Source of the DNA: Roseivirga sp.
Lineage (GTDB): Bacteria > Bacteroidota > Bacteroidia > Cytophagales > Cyclobacteriaceae
Assembly (NCBI GenBank): GCA_021404565.1
Contig: JAAWWF010000008.1
Location: 1 to 64,000 of the forward strand
Length of the DNA stretch: 64,000 nucleotides
Direction: 5' to 3'
The position numbers were made by a program, and so were the translations under genes. Below the pieces are notes generated by a model. It did no database searches and was not told where the DNA came from. It was given only the letters and a program-made list of their open reading frames with translations. Below, piece after piece: positions 17,173 to 25,640 of this stretch. Each line of letters starts with the position of its first letter. Position 1 is the first letter of the stretch.

Positions 17173-18216
17173 TCAGGAATCCTTTTGGTTGCCCGACATC
17201 AGGTTGGAGATGATCCGGGTATTGGGAAATTTATCCAACAGAATTTTCAGAAAGACGGTAATGGGTATGGACATGATAAGGCCAGGTATACCCCAGATAT
17301 AACCCCAAAGCATCAGCATTACCAACACGGTAACAATGTTAAGGGAGAAGGATTTGCCCATGAAGATAGGCTCCAGCACTCCACCGAAAACGGCCTGAAC
17401 GCCCGTGGTAGTTAAGATAAAGAACAAGAGTACAGAGGTTTGATCTATTTCTACAAAGGCAAAAACAGCGAGCAACACTACTGTGACAATCGACCCGATC
17501 ATTTGCACAAAGTTGATGAGGAAGGCAAATAAACCCCAGAAAATGGGGAAGCTTACCCCAAAGGCCAGGCATGCGAGCCCCGTGAAAATGCCCGTCAGCA
17601 GGCTCACCATAAATTTCACTTTGATAAACTTGAGCAGGTCGTTTTCTATTTTAATGAAGGTTTTTACCGAAGCAAACTGCTGTTTAAGAATGGTAGTATT
17701 GAGAAACTTCTGAAAGTCGACCGAGCCTGCCAGTAAAAGCACGGCAAAAAAGATCATGGTCAGGGTTCTGGAAATAGTATTAGTAACAAAACCCAGGGTG
17801 GGGGCAAAGCCTTTGGAAACCGTATCACGATTGACAAGAGATGATAGCTCGTTTTCTCCCTGGATAAATTCCACCCCAAAAAACTGCTCTAAAGATACTA
17901 CCAGATCAGCCAGCTTGACTCGAGCCTTTTCAAAAAAGGCATTGTCTGTGGATAATAGCTCCTTGCTTGACAGCTGGATCAGCTCTCCGCTGATTTTCAG
18001 AATGGCTGCTATGATCACGATCACCAGGGCGATACTGAGCCCCTTATTGACCTTGCGTTTTTTGAGCCAGCGCATGAGCGGCAAAAACAGCAGGGCGATG
18101 AACATAGAAGATACCAGGGGAACGAAAATAAAGGAGAGGGTTTTCAACAGGTAAAACACCAGCGGGATCACAATGATCAGCAGTAATATGTTCGTTGTTT
18201 TTCTTTCTCTGATCAT
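17173..18216 (-). CDS. AI-2E family transporter (TqsA/YdiK-type)
   Basis: I start at ATG 18216 (MIRERKTTNILLLIIVIPLVFYLLK), which puts the first helix in the usual place; the frame extends 34 codons upstream without support. The 347-residue protein has the family's eight-helix plan: an N-terminal pair, a helix near 50-75, a soluble stretch around 80-150 and a C-terminal bundle with FWGLFAFLINFVQMIGSIV, GGVLEPIFMGKSFSLN and LWGYIWGIPGLIMSIPI. Family members export autoinducer-2, other small molecules or Na+ (as Na+/H+ antiporters), so the name does not prove quorum sensing. No luxS-like gene is in the window. Confidence 0.85.
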   Translation of the reverse strand: MIRERKTTNILLLIIVIPLVFYLLKTLSFIFVPLVSSMFIALLFLPLMRWLKKRKVNKGLSIALVIVIIAAILKISGELIQLSSKELLSTDNAFFEKARVKLADLVVSLEQFFGVEFIQGENELSSLVNRDTVSKGFAPTLGFVTNTISRTLTMIFFAVLLLAGSVDFQKFLNTTILKQQFASVKTFIKIENDLLKFIKVKFMVSLLTGIFTGLACLAFGVSFPIFWGLFAFLINFVQMIGSIVTVVLLAVFAFVEIDQTSVLLFFILTTTGVQAVFGGVLEPIFMGKSFSLNIVTVLVMLMLWGYIWGIPGLIMSIPITVFLKILLDKFPNTRIISNLMSGNQKDS

Positions 18217-18482
18217 TCTGTTTCGCCCTCTTATCCAGCCCTCAAAGTTAAATCGAAAATGGCTATTAAATGTTTTATTATGAGTGCTATTTCTTACGTC
18301 TGAACCGATTAATGGCATGAATAAGGGCAGAAGGCTGGAGAGCCCAATCGAAGGTTTAAAATGGCTGCTGTCCTGGTTACGGTTGAATGGAAAATTGGCA
18401 GGAATTGTGAAGTACCTGACTATTAATTGAGCATTCCTCTTTCATAATTTCTTTTGTCATGGCATTGTTTTAAATTCGTGAC

Positions 18483-18496
18483 CAAACGAACGTTAG
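18483..18496. promoter_or_regulatory. PaaR/TetR-like operator CAAACGAACGTTAG
   Basis: The 14-base site two bases before the paaN start codon fits the pattern CNAACGNNCGTTNG, which I recall as the pseudopalindrome bound by the TetR-family repressor PaaR of Thermus thermophilus. Its position over the translation start region would block initiation of transcription or elongation. No adjacent TetR gene is present, so the regulator would have to act from elsewhere. Confidence 0.55.
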
Positions 18497-18498
18497 TT

Positions 18499-20160
18499 AT
18501 GGGATTGACATCTGCACATAAAGAAATACTTGATAAAGCGGTAGCAGCCTTGCACAGCCGTGCATTCCACGCTCAGTATCCTGAGCATCCTTCACCAAAG
18601 ATTTATGGAGAAACAGCTGATGCTGATGGAAGGGCTACCTTCAAAGCACATCTGGGAAAAAACTTTGAGGAGCTGAAGCAAGAGGGTGAATCGGGTTGGA
18701 TAGGCGAGGAGGAGTCTCCTTATTTTGCAGATAAACTGAACGTGAAATACCCTGCTTTTTCGAAAGAGGTATTGCTCGAAAGAGCAGAAAAAGGTTTCCA
18801 TGCCTGGAGAAAGGTATCAGCAGCCGACAGGGCCGCTGTACTAATCGATTCGTTGGAGCGATTCTCCAAGCGTTTCTTTGAAAATGCCTATGCCACGATG
18901 CATACCACAGGACAGGGCTATATGATGGCCTTTCAGGCTTCAGGACCGCATGCTGCGGACCGTGCTTTGGAAGCTGTGGCTGCAGGCTATGAGGAGCTGA
19001 GTCGCTTTCCGGAAAGACAGACCTGGGACAAGCCGATGGGCAAATACAACCTGGTGTTGAACAAAGAGTGGAGGGCAGTGCCGAAGGGCATCGGTTTAGT
19101 CATTGGTTGTTCTACCTTCCCTACCTGGAACTCCGTACCGGGTGTTTATGCAGATTTAATCACTGGTAACTCAGTGTTGGTGAAACCTCACCCAGGTGCT
19201 ATTCTGCCTATGGCGATCGTAGTGGCTGAGATAAGAAATGCAATGCGTGACGCGGGCTTTGATGCCGATGCTTGTCAGCTGGTTGTAGATACACCGGATG
19301 CGCCTGTTGCCAAAGAACTGGCTGAAGATAAAAATGTAAAGCTGATAGATTTCACTGGTAATTCTGAATTCGGTTCTTACCTGGAGACATTGCCAAAAGC
19401 GGTGTTTACCGAAAAGACCGGAGTCAACTCGATCATTCTCGATTCAGTAGACAACCTGGACAAAGCTATTCAGAATATTACCTTCTCAGTGGCTCTTTAC
19501 TCCGGACAAATGTGTACGGCTCCTCAAAACTTCTTTATCCCTGAAGGCGGAGTTAAAACTCCTGATGGTATTGTGAGCTTTGATGAGGTAGCTAAGAAGT
19601 TTGCTGACTTTACTACCGGATTGGTTGATAACCCCAAAGCAGGACCTTTTGTGCTGGGAGCAGTGCAGAATATTAATACCTGCAATCGCGCTCAGAGTGC
19701 TGCCGGTGATTTGGGTGGCAAGGTATGGCTGGAAACCCGCTCTATCGAAAACCCGATGTTCAAAACGGCAAGAACACAAACTCCAACGGTGATAGAACTG
19801 AGTTCTATGGAAAAAGAGAAGTTTTCGCAGGAACTTTTCGGACCGATCGCTTTGCTGATCAAGACAAAGGATACCAAAGAGTCTGTAGCGCTCGCTAAAG
19901 AGTTGGCAGAACAGCAGGGAGCTATCTCTTGCGGAGCTTATACCACTGATCCTGAAATGAAGGAATATATTGCGGATGAGATGTCGCTGGCGGCTACTCC
20001 GGTGTCGTTCAATCTGACGGGGGGGATTTATGTAAATCAGAATGCGGCCTTCTCTGATTACCACGTAACGGGAGGAAACCCTGCAGGAAATGCCTCTTTC
20101 ACGAATCCTGACTATGTAAACCGCAGGTTTACCTGGGTTGGTATGAGAGAGCTTGCTTAA
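18499..20160 (+). CDS. paaN: PaaN-type aldehyde dehydrogenase (phenylacetate degradation)
   Basis: ATG 18499 (MGLTSAHKEILDKAVAALHSR) is chosen because it matches the family start; an in-frame ATG upstream would add 15 residues. The 553-residue enzyme is of the aldehyde dehydrogenase superfamily PaaN type, the ring-opening/aldehyde oxidation enzyme of phenylacetyl-CoA catabolism. It carries the nucleophile Cys339 in SGQMCTAPQNFF and the cofactor-binding stretches DFTGNSEFGSYLE and FTEKTGVNS. It lacks the MaoC hydratase domain of PaaZ, so it would need a separate hydratase. No other paa genes are nearby; a crotonase occurs at 50516. The upstream PaaR-like site suggests control by phenylacetyl-CoA. 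Confidence 0.85.
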   Translation: MGLTSAHKEILDKAVAALHSRAFHAQYPEHPSPKIYGETADADGRATFKAHLGKNFEELKQEGESGWIGEEESPYFADKLNVKYPAFSKEVLLERAEKGFHAWRKVSAADRAAVLIDSLERFSKRFFENAYATMHTTGQGYMMAFQASGPHAADRALEAVAAGYEELSRFPERQTWDKPMGKYNLVLNKEWRAVPKGIGLVIGCSTFPTWNSVPGVYADLITGNSVLVKPHPGAILPMAIVVAEIRNAMRDAGFDADACQLVVDTPDAPVAKELAEDKNVKLIDFTGNSEFGSYLETLPKAVFTEKTGVNSIILDSVDNLDKAIQNITFSVALYSGQMCTAPQNFFIPEGGVKTPDGIVSFDEVAKKFADFTTGLVDNPKAGPFVLGAVQNINTCNRAQSAAGDLGGKVWLETRSIENPMFKTARTQTPTVIELSSMEKEKFSQELFGPIALLIKTKDTKESVALAKELAEQQGAISCGAYTTDPEMKEYIADEMSLAATPVSFNLTGGIYVNQNAAFSDYHVTGGNPAGNASFTNPDYVNRRFTWVGMRELA

Positions 20161-20259
20161 AAATGATAAATGTGAGATGTTGAATTTTTAATGTTCAGAA
20201 TCTGTCTGATAGACTGAGACTCTGAAATAAATCCAGGGTGACCTAACATAAAAAACAAG

Positions 20260-20291
20260 AGGCTGTGCCGGGAGGCATGGCCTTTATTTTT
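20260..20291. terminator. Bidirectional intrinsic terminator
   Basis: AGGCTGTGCC (20260-20269) pairs fully (two G-U) with GGCATGGCCT (20274-20283) around a GGGA loop. It is followed by TTATTTTT on + and preceded by an A-rich run that gives a U-rich tail on -. It separates paaN from the convergent LytTR regulator gene. Confidence 0.85.
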
Positions 20292-20991
20292 GAAGTGCCT
20301 TGAATAGTCGGTCACGATAGGTATTGCCAATAGGTAGTTCAGTGCTGCCAACCATTATACTGGCACGATCCAGTTTCCTGATTCGAACGATTGCGACAAT
20401 GTAAGACTTGTGAATACGCACGAAGTGGTCAGGGTTTAGCATTTCTTCCATTTTATTCATGCTCATAAGGCTCATGATCTTTTCCTTTTCGGTGAAAACT
20501 GTCACATAGTTGCCGGCTCCTTCAATGTAGCAGATATCGTCTTCCGATATAAAATGAGTCGAATTCCCGCTTTTGATTTGAAGTATCTCGGGTTTATCCT
20601 GAACAGCTATCGAAGGATTTGTTGATTGAACGTTTTTCAACGTGAATTGCCCTTGTGCTTTGGTAACGGCTTTAATGAATCGATCAAAAGTAATGGGTTT
20701 AAGCAGGTAATCTGTAGCGCTGTGATCGTAACTCTGAACAGCGTATTCATCATAGGCTGTGGTGAAGATCACCATAGGTTTATGCTCCAGACTATTGAGT
20801 AACTGCATACCATTGAGGTCGGGCATATTAATATCTAGAAAAAGCAAATCTACCCGGTGCTGACTGAGATAATCTACTGCTGCCACAGCATTGGTAAATG
20901 CAGCCTTGAGCTCCAATGAGCTAAGTTTCACGATATACCGGATCAGCACATCTACGGCCAGTTGTTCATCATCAACTACTACACACCTCAT
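20284..20991 (-). CDS. LytTR family response regulator
   Basis: The 235-residue protein has a receiver domain (acidic pocket Asp7-Asp8, phospho-acceptor Asp53 in LLFLDINMPDLNG, FTTAYDEYAVQSY and the LLKP lysine). A C-terminal LytTR DNA-binding domain follows (residues 135-235, DICYIEGAGNYVTVFTEKEKIMS to LDRASIMVGSTELPIGNTYRDRL). LytTR regulators bind imperfect direct repeats and commonly control envelope or autolysis genes. It follows its histidine kinase with one base between stop and start, so the pair is co-translated. Confidence 0.93.
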   Translation of the reverse strand: MRCVVVDDEQLAVDVLIRYIVKLSSLELKAAFTNAVAAVDYLSQHRVDLLFLDINMPDLNGMQLLNSLEHKPMVIFTTAYDEYAVQSYDHSATDYLLKPITFDRFIKAVTKAQGQFTLKNVQSTNPSIAVQDKPEILQIKSGNSTHFISEDDICYIEGAGNYVTVFTEKEKIMSLMSMNKMEEMLNPDHFVRIHKSYIVAIVRIRKLDRASIMVGSTELPIGNTYRDRLFKALQK

Positions 20992-20992
20992 G

Positions 20993-22030
20993 CTATGTCA
21001 GTTCTAATTGTACCGTAAATTGATCCTTATCCTGCTTGATATCAAGCTGATGGCTGTCTTTGTAGAGTAGCTCAAGTCTGCGCTTGACATTGGTCAGTCC
21101 AATACCAGAAGCTTCCAGCTGATTATCATTCACGATGTCGTTGGTACAATGGAAAATTACTGAGCCATAAAATGCTTCCAAAGAGACAATGATCCGCGAT
21201 GGTATATGACTGCTTACTCCGTATTTGAAGGCGTTTTCAATAAAGGGGATCAAGATCATTGGCTTAATATGTATATCTGCCGGTGTTTCCGGAAATGAAA
21301 CAGAGAGTTGAAGCTGTTCACTGTTTCGCCATCTCATTGTTTGAAGTTCAATAAAGCTTTCCAGGTATTTGATTTCTTCCTCCAGTCTTATACTGGTCTG
21401 GTCGCTGGTATGCAACATGTACCGCATCAGGTTGGCAAGCTGTGCAATGCCGGCTGCGGTTTCTTCATCTCCGTTTTTCTGGGCGCTGGAAAAGAGGTTG
21501 TTGAGTGTATTGAAAAGAAAATGTGGATTGATCTGTGACTTGAGGAATGAGAGTTCGGAGCTTAGCTTTTCTTCTTTTAGCTGCCGCTGAAGCTGTTCAT
21601 TCATAAACCAGTCATTTGAAAAACGATATATAACAGCAGCTACCATAACAAAAATGTGTGATATGACATTGTATTCAGCCAATTCGTATATCAGCTCATC
21701 AAGATTGAGATAAATTTGTTTTAACAGGGCAATGTCGATGAAAGTCTCGGATGTAGTAAAGATCACAAATATGAGACTGAACCAGAGGCTGAAGGCCAGG
21801 AAGTGCCTTTTCTTCAGAAGCCGGGGAACGAGCCGATCAGCCACCAGATAGAAGATACTGGCATTGGAAAGAAATCCGTAAAGCATAGCAACTCTGTACA
21901 CCCGGGAACCGGAATGAAAAGCTCCGAGTGTCAATTCCAGTCCATTCAGATTGAGCACAATGAAAATAATGAGACCTAAGATTAGAGGTAGGCTATACTC
22001 ATGCTTCCAGAAATTAAACCTTGCTTTCAC
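20993..22030 (-). CDS. LytS-type sensor histidine kinase
   Basis: The 345-residue kinase has four N-terminal membrane helices (residues 13-30, 40-60, 70-90 and 110-130) and almost no periplasmic domain. A His_kinase motif follows (SFLKSQINPHFLFNTLNNLFSSAQ, the His in NPHFLFN being the phosphorylation site), then an HATPase domain (PMILIPFIENAFKYGVSSH and SGIGLTNVKRRLELLY). It phosphorylates the LytTR regulator encoded immediately downstream. The lack of a sensor domain suggests that it senses membrane state or a partner protein. Confidence 0.92.
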   Translation of the reverse strand: MKARFNFWKHEYSLPLILGLIIFIVLNLNGLELTLGAFHSGSRVYRVAMLYGFLSNASIFYLVADRLVPRLLKKRHFLAFSLWFSLIFVIFTTSETFIDIALLKQIYLNLDELIYELAEYNVISHIFVMVAAVIYRFSNDWFMNEQLQRQLKEEKLSSELSFLKSQINPHFLFNTLNNLFSSAQKNGDEETAAGIAQLANLMRYMLHTSDQTSIRLEEEIKYLESFIELQTMRWRNSEQLQLSVSFPETPADIHIKPMILIPFIENAFKYGVSSHIPSRIIVSLEAFYGSVIFHCTNDIVNDNQLEASGIGLTNVKRRLELLYKDSHQLDIKQDKDQFTVQLELT

Positions 22031-22269
22031 ACTTTGAAAGTAAGGGATAATCCAGAGATAAATGAGAAGGCTTGATCAACTGCTCCTTTAAATGGGACAA
22101 CTATACGAGATACTATGTCAACTCACTAAGTCAATTATTCATCAGGTTTGAAACATGAGAGCAATCAGTTTATGTATCTCTTTTTGACACTAATGACAGG
22201 ACACCTAAGCTTGTGGAGCGTTTTGTGAAATCAGTATCTGGTTTTCGCAACTGCAATCATCTTAAGCAT

Positions 22270-23169
22270 ATGGAAAAACACCTAAAAAAAGATATTCTCA
22301 CCTTTCTGGCTCTCGTTACAGTGCTATCTGCTATACCTTATATACTTATCTATGTAGATGGTGATACTGACTCAAACTGGGTAATGTTGCTGATGTGGAT
22401 ACCTGCTTTGTCGGGAATTGCAGCCAGACTCATTCGAAAAAAATCCCCATTTAAGGGAATCGGATGGAATCCCTTAAAGTCCTTCAAATGGATGCTGGTG
22501 GCCATGGTTATCCCATTAATCGTGACTGTTGTTTACCTCTCTTTACTGTTTGGGTTGGGGCTGGCCGAATTTGACCCCGGTTACATTATTAGAGATGGCA
22601 ATAAGGTGATGCTGGCACGGATGGGGATGATTTTTGGAGGAGGGGCTCCCCAGAATGTGTTTTTGTATGCTGGAAATTTCCTGTTGTCATTTTTCGTAGG
22701 TAATCTCTTATACGTGGTGACCTTTGCGTTAGGTGAGGAATATGGATGGAGAGGCTACCTGCAGCCACTTCTTACAGAAGGTTTTGGTGTGAAGAAGGGG
22801 CTTTTTTTCGTAGGGTTGATATGGGGGTACTGGCATCTGCCCGGGATACTTATGGGGCATAACTTTCCGGATTATCCGGTTTTCGGAGGGCTCATTTTGA
22901 TGCCATTGGGCTGTATTGGGATGTCTTATGCTTTTGGTTCAGTTTACAATAAATCGGGTATAATCTGGATGCCTGCGATGTTTCATAGTGCTTTTAATAT
23001 GGTGTCGGATATCCATGGCGGAGCTATTATGGAGGGTACAAGAAATGCATTGGGATCAGATATTATCTATGTGTGCTTGTGGGTACTGGCAGGTTGGCTT
23101 TGTTTCCGTTTTCTAAAACCCGCTGGCGCTGATAAAGGAAATGAAGAGGAGTATGAACTTCCGCATTAA
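22270..23169 (+). CDS. CPBP family intramembrane glutamic protease
   Basis: ATG 22270 (MEKHLKKDILTFL) is preferred over the upstream GTG. The 299-residue membrane protein has about eight helices and the Abi/CAAX-protease signatures: motif 1 EEYGWRGYLQP (Glu156, Glu157, Arg161), motif 2 WGYWHLPG, and the last HSAFN motif. The family cleaves substrates inside the membrane by a glutamate mechanism; eukaryotic members remove AAX tripeptides from prenylated proteins. Bacterial members are linked to bacteriocin self-immunity or protein processing. No bacteriocin-like gene is nearby, so the target is unknown. Confidence 0.88.
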   Translation: MEKHLKKDILTFLALVTVLSAIPYILIYVDGDTDSNWVMLLMWIPALSGIAARLIRKKSPFKGIGWNPLKSFKWMLVAMVIPLIVTVVYLSLLFGLGLAEFDPGYIIRDGNKVMLARMGMIFGGGAPQNVFLYAGNFLLSFFVGNLLYVVTFALGEEYGWRGYLQPLLTEGFGVKKGLFFVGLIWGYWHLPGILMGHNFPDYPVFGGLILMPLGCIGMSYAFGSVYNKSGIIWMPAMFHSAFNMVSDIHGGAIMEGTRNALGSDIIYVCLWVLAGWLCFRFLKPAGADKGNEEEYELPH

Positions 23170-23207
23170 AGAATAAGATCCATTGTTGTGAATGACTCTT
23201 ATTTATA

Positions 23208-23246
23208 GGGTGAGAAGCAGGATTGCCTGCTTACTCATCCCTTTTT
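23208..23246. terminator. Terminator hairpin between convergent genes
   Basis: GGGTGAGAAGCAGG (23208-23221) pairs with CCTGCTTACTCATCCC (23226-23241) with two single-base bulges, and TTTTTA follows. It ends the CPBP protease transcript. Confidence 0.75.
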
Positions 23247-23269
23247 ATTACCCAAATGCATGATACGGC

Positions 23270-24061
23270 TTATCTCACTTTCACTCTTTTTATCAATCGG
23301 GCAAAGAGCCCCGGGAAGAAACGTTTGACGTAAACGCCATAGGATTCTTTTCCGATATAAACCTCTCTCTTGTTTTTTGACATGGCCCTGATAATACTGC
23401 CGGCACAACCTTCTGCTGAAATACCATTGGCCTGTGCAGTGTCCATCACGTTGGCCTTGGAACCATCTCCCAAAAAGGCATTGATGGAAACATTGGTTTT
23501 GACAAAGCCGGGTGCTGCCAGGGTTATCTTGATGCCCTGGTCTTCCAACTCTGCCCGCATGCTGTCATAAAAGCCGTGAAGCGCATGCTTGCTGGCTGCA
23601 TAGCCCGAGCGATAAGGTGTGCCGAATCTACCCGTGAGGCTGGTGACTACTACGAAATGTCCGTTGCCCCGCTCTATCATATGGGGTAAGAGCTCTTTTG
23701 TAAGACTTACAGTACCCAGGTAATTCACCTCCATGAGTTTTCGGTCCACATCCAGAACGGTGTCTTTGACCAATGAGCGTTGGCTGATGCCTCCATTATT
23801 GATCAGGACATCAACTTGCCCGAATAAGCCAATGGCTGTTTTGACCTTTGCTGCATGCGTATCGGTTTCAGCCAAATCGAGGCTTAGTATTTTGATCCTG
23901 TCAGGGTTGTGGCAGCTCGATTTAACGCGTTCCAACTCTCGTTCTCTTCTGGCGGAAAGTATCAGGTTACATGCTTGTTGGGATAGCTGTTTGGCCAGGG
24001 CTTCACCTATACCTGAGGAGGCTCCGGTGATCCAGATCGTTTTATCAGTAAACTTTGACAT
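23270..24061 (-). CDS. Short-chain dehydrogenase/reductase
   Basis: The 263-residue classical SDR has the NAD(P)-binding TGxxxGxG motif (WITGASSGIGEAL, residues 11-22), the NNGG motif in DVLINNGGISQRS, catalytic Ser in VTSLTG and the YAASK active site. The C-terminal extension with VKRFFPGLFARLIKRVKVR is basic and may associate with membranes, as in the DHRS7-like group. Substrate cannot be predicted. It is transcribed alone on the minus strand. Confidence 0.9.
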   Translation of the reverse strand: MSKFTDKTIWITGASSGIGEALAKQLSQQACNLILSARRERELERVKSSCHNPDRIKILSLDLAETDTHAAKVKTAIGLFGQVDVLINNGGISQRSLVKDTVLDVDRKLMEVNYLGTVSLTKELLPHMIERGNGHFVVVTSLTGRFGTPYRSGYAASKHALHGFYDSMRAELEDQGIKITLAAPGFVKTNVSINAFLGDGSKANVMDTAQANGISAEGCAGSIIRAMSKNKREVYIGKESYGVYVKRFFPGLFARLIKRVKVR

Positions 24062-24115
24062 CGTATTGGGCTAATAGCCAAAGAAAGATAAGACCTTTTT
24101 CGGAGGGCAAAAAAG

Positions 24116-24156
24116 AGGCCTTGATAAGACAGTTATTCTCGTCTTACCAAGGGCCT
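24116..24156 (-). terminator. Intrinsic terminator after the VOC-YCII-DUF1761 cluster
   Basis: AGGCCTTGATAAGAC (24116-24130) pairs with GTCTTACCAAGGGCCT (24141-24156) with one bulge. On the minus strand a run of six T follows directly (complement of 24109-24114). It lies 65 bases downstream of the DUF1761 stop. Confidence 0.85.
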
Positions 24157-24220
24157 TTACTAAATATTCAGAACCCGTAAGTGCACTAATGCTATTTAAG
24201 TTGTTTGCGAGAGTTGGAGC

Positions 24221-24625
24221 TTATTTCCAGACTCCCACAATGGCTCCTATTACCAGAAAGCTGATCACATGATAGCCTGCATTAATAAGAAAGAGCTTCA
24301 TCGATTTTCTTTCAAACAGATAGGTCACTCCCATGCTTGCGGCTACCCAGCCGATACCCGCCAGTGCTCCGGCAGTAACTCCCCAGGCCAGGTCGCTTGA
24401 ATCTGCGAGAAAGGCGGCCAGGTTAAAGGCCATGATGAAGCCAAGGATAAAGGAGCCGCCAAATATTCGTGCCATGTTCCCTCCTTTAAGATCTTCTTCA
24501 GTAAATCCGTTTTCCTTCATCCAAAGCTTGCTGAAGAGCAGGGGGGAGTACCAAAGTCCACCGATTAAAAAAGTGGAGAGTGCGGCTACGAAAATGGCCA
24601 GGTAATTTAAGTTTGAAATATCCAT
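24221..24625 (-). CDS. DUF1761 membrane protein
   Basis: The 134-residue protein has four membrane helices and the DUF1761 signature near the start, NYLAIFVAALSTFLIGGLWYSPLLFSKLWMKENGFTEEDL. The family has no established function. The related protein at 24776-25198 lies upstream on the same strand, separated by a hairpin, so this gene can be transcribed as the tail of that cluster or separately. Confidence 0.9.
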   Translation of the reverse strand: MDISNLNYLAIFVAALSTFLIGGLWYSPLLFSKLWMKENGFTEEDLKGGNMARIFGGSFILGFIMAFNLAAFLADSSDLAWGVTAGALAGIGWVAASMGVTYLFERKSMKLFLINAGYHVISFLVIGAIVGVWK

Positions 24626-24696
24626 GATATGGGTTTTTAAGGTTTGTAATGGTTTGGTTTAATACCCCTGGCTGAAATAGTAAGGGCATAGCGATG

Positions 24697-24722
24697 CCAG
24701 GCCTCCTTTTTCGGAGGCTTGG
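24697..24722 (-). terminator. Hairpin between two DUF1761-like genes
   Basis: CCAGGCCTCC (24697-24706) and GGAGGCTTGG (24713-24722) form a 10-bp stem with one G-U pair around a TTTTTC loop. It is 54 bases downstream of the 24776 stop on the minus strand. No T-run follows on that strand, so it may attenuate but not fully stop transcription into the DUF1761 gene. Confidence 0.5.
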
Positions 24723-24775
24723 GAATCGCAGATGTTTTTTGATGTTATCAGGCTGCTAAAGCCCGGTTCAGGGAA

Positions 24776-25198
24776 TTACGCCTTTTGCTTTTTCTTCCAG
24801 AGAATTACGCCTACAGCAATGATTTCATACTTAAGAAGAACGATGATGGTGTCGAGCAGGGTAAGCTCAAAGGGTCTCAGGGTGAAGGCATTCTGAGTTG
24901 ATAGCTCCAGAAAAAGGAGCCCGAACCAAAGCACGAAGGCCCATTTTAGTCCGTCTACGGCTTTGGTAACGTTCATGGCCCTGAACATATAAGCCATGAT
25001 ATAGCCCATGGCTACGGCCGCGGCAAAAGCCCAAAGCAGGTTGAGCATGCTGGCATCAGCAAAGTCTTCTTCCACAAGCTTATTGAGTTCCATCCAGCGG
25101 ATACCAAAGAAGATCTTGTTGTACCAAAGCATAGGTAATGGTTGTACCAGTATCGCCAGGACCCAAATGGCCAGATGATTGATTTTTTGATTGTTCAT
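24776..25198 (-). CDS. Divergent DUF1761-like four-helix membrane protein
   Basis: I start at ATG 25198 (MNNQKINHLAIW), 10 bases after the YCII stop codon. The 140-residue protein has four helices; its opening (INHLAIWVLAILVQPLPMLWYNKIFFGIRWMELNKL) parallels the DUF1761 signature of the next gene downstream (NYLAIFVAALSTFLIGGLWYSPLLFSKLWMKEN). The same W-Y-x-x-x-x-F spacing is kept. The two look like old paralogues. Function unknown. It is probably co-transcribed with the YCII and VOC genes. Confidence 0.7.
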   Translation of the reverse strand: MNNQKINHLAIWVLAILVQPLPMLWYNKIFFGIRWMELNKLVEEDFADASMLNLLWAFAAAVAMGYIMAYMFRAMNVTKAVDGLKWAFVLWFGLLFLELSTQNAFTLRPFELTLLDTIIVLLKYEIIAVGVILWKKKQKA

Positions 25199-25208
25199 AG
25201 TATTGTGA

Positions 25209-25619
25209 TTAGGGTTGATTTTCCTTGTATTTCTCTTCCGCCACAAAGGAACCGGTGGTGGTGTACCAGGGCCTTATTTTAGTGATCAGTCTGCCGGCTT
25301 TTATGGCTGGGTCACGAGCAGTAAGCTTTTGAGCTTCCTCCATGGTATCGACTTTCAATATGAAAATACCTCCACCGCCTTCAAAAGGGCCCGCAAGCAT
25401 CAGCTTCTTCTCTTCGACCATCTTCGTCATGTTGGCCATGTGAGCTGCCTGAATAGAATCGACCTGTGCTTTAGGCAATTGTGGGCGGTCAGGGTTGGTG
25501 ATCAGCTCTACAAAAAAGTACTTTACTATCTCGAAGGCGGGAGCCTCCTCGGCATCTTGTGCCTGCACTACCGTGCTGCAGTAAAGGAGGCTGAAAAGTA
25601 CAAATGTCAGTCGTTTCAT
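25209..25619 (-). CDS. Secreted YCII-related domain protein
   Basis: The 136-residue product has a signal peptide (MKRLTFVLFSLLYCSTVVQAQ) and one YCII-like ferredoxin-fold domain (EIVKYFFVELITNPDRPQLPKAQVDSIQAAHMANMTKMVEEKKLMLAGPFEGGGGIFILKV). YciI proteins are small dimers with a conserved His-Asp pair; most are cytoplasmic, so the export signal is unusual. It lies between the VOC gene (21-base gap) and the membrane gene (10-base gap) and is part of one likely operon. Confidence 0.88.
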   Translation of the reverse strand: MKRLTFVLFSLLYCSTVVQAQDAEEAPAFEIVKYFFVELITNPDRPQLPKAQVDSIQAAHMANMTKMVEEKKLMLAGPFEGGGGIFILKVDTMEEAQKLTARDPAIKAGRLITKIRPWYTTTGSFVAEEKYKENQP

Positions 25620-25640
25620 AGGCTACAATTTAAAAATTTC

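Noticed and set aside
17173-18216. Quorum-sensing assignment for the AI-2E family gene
   Set aside because: Family members mostly transport other substrates or ions, and no luxS or lsr-type gene is present in the window.
18454-18498. Upstream ATG of paaN adding 15 residues
   Set aside because: The residues (MSWHCFKFVTKRTLV) do not fit the family start and would read through the PaaR-like operator.
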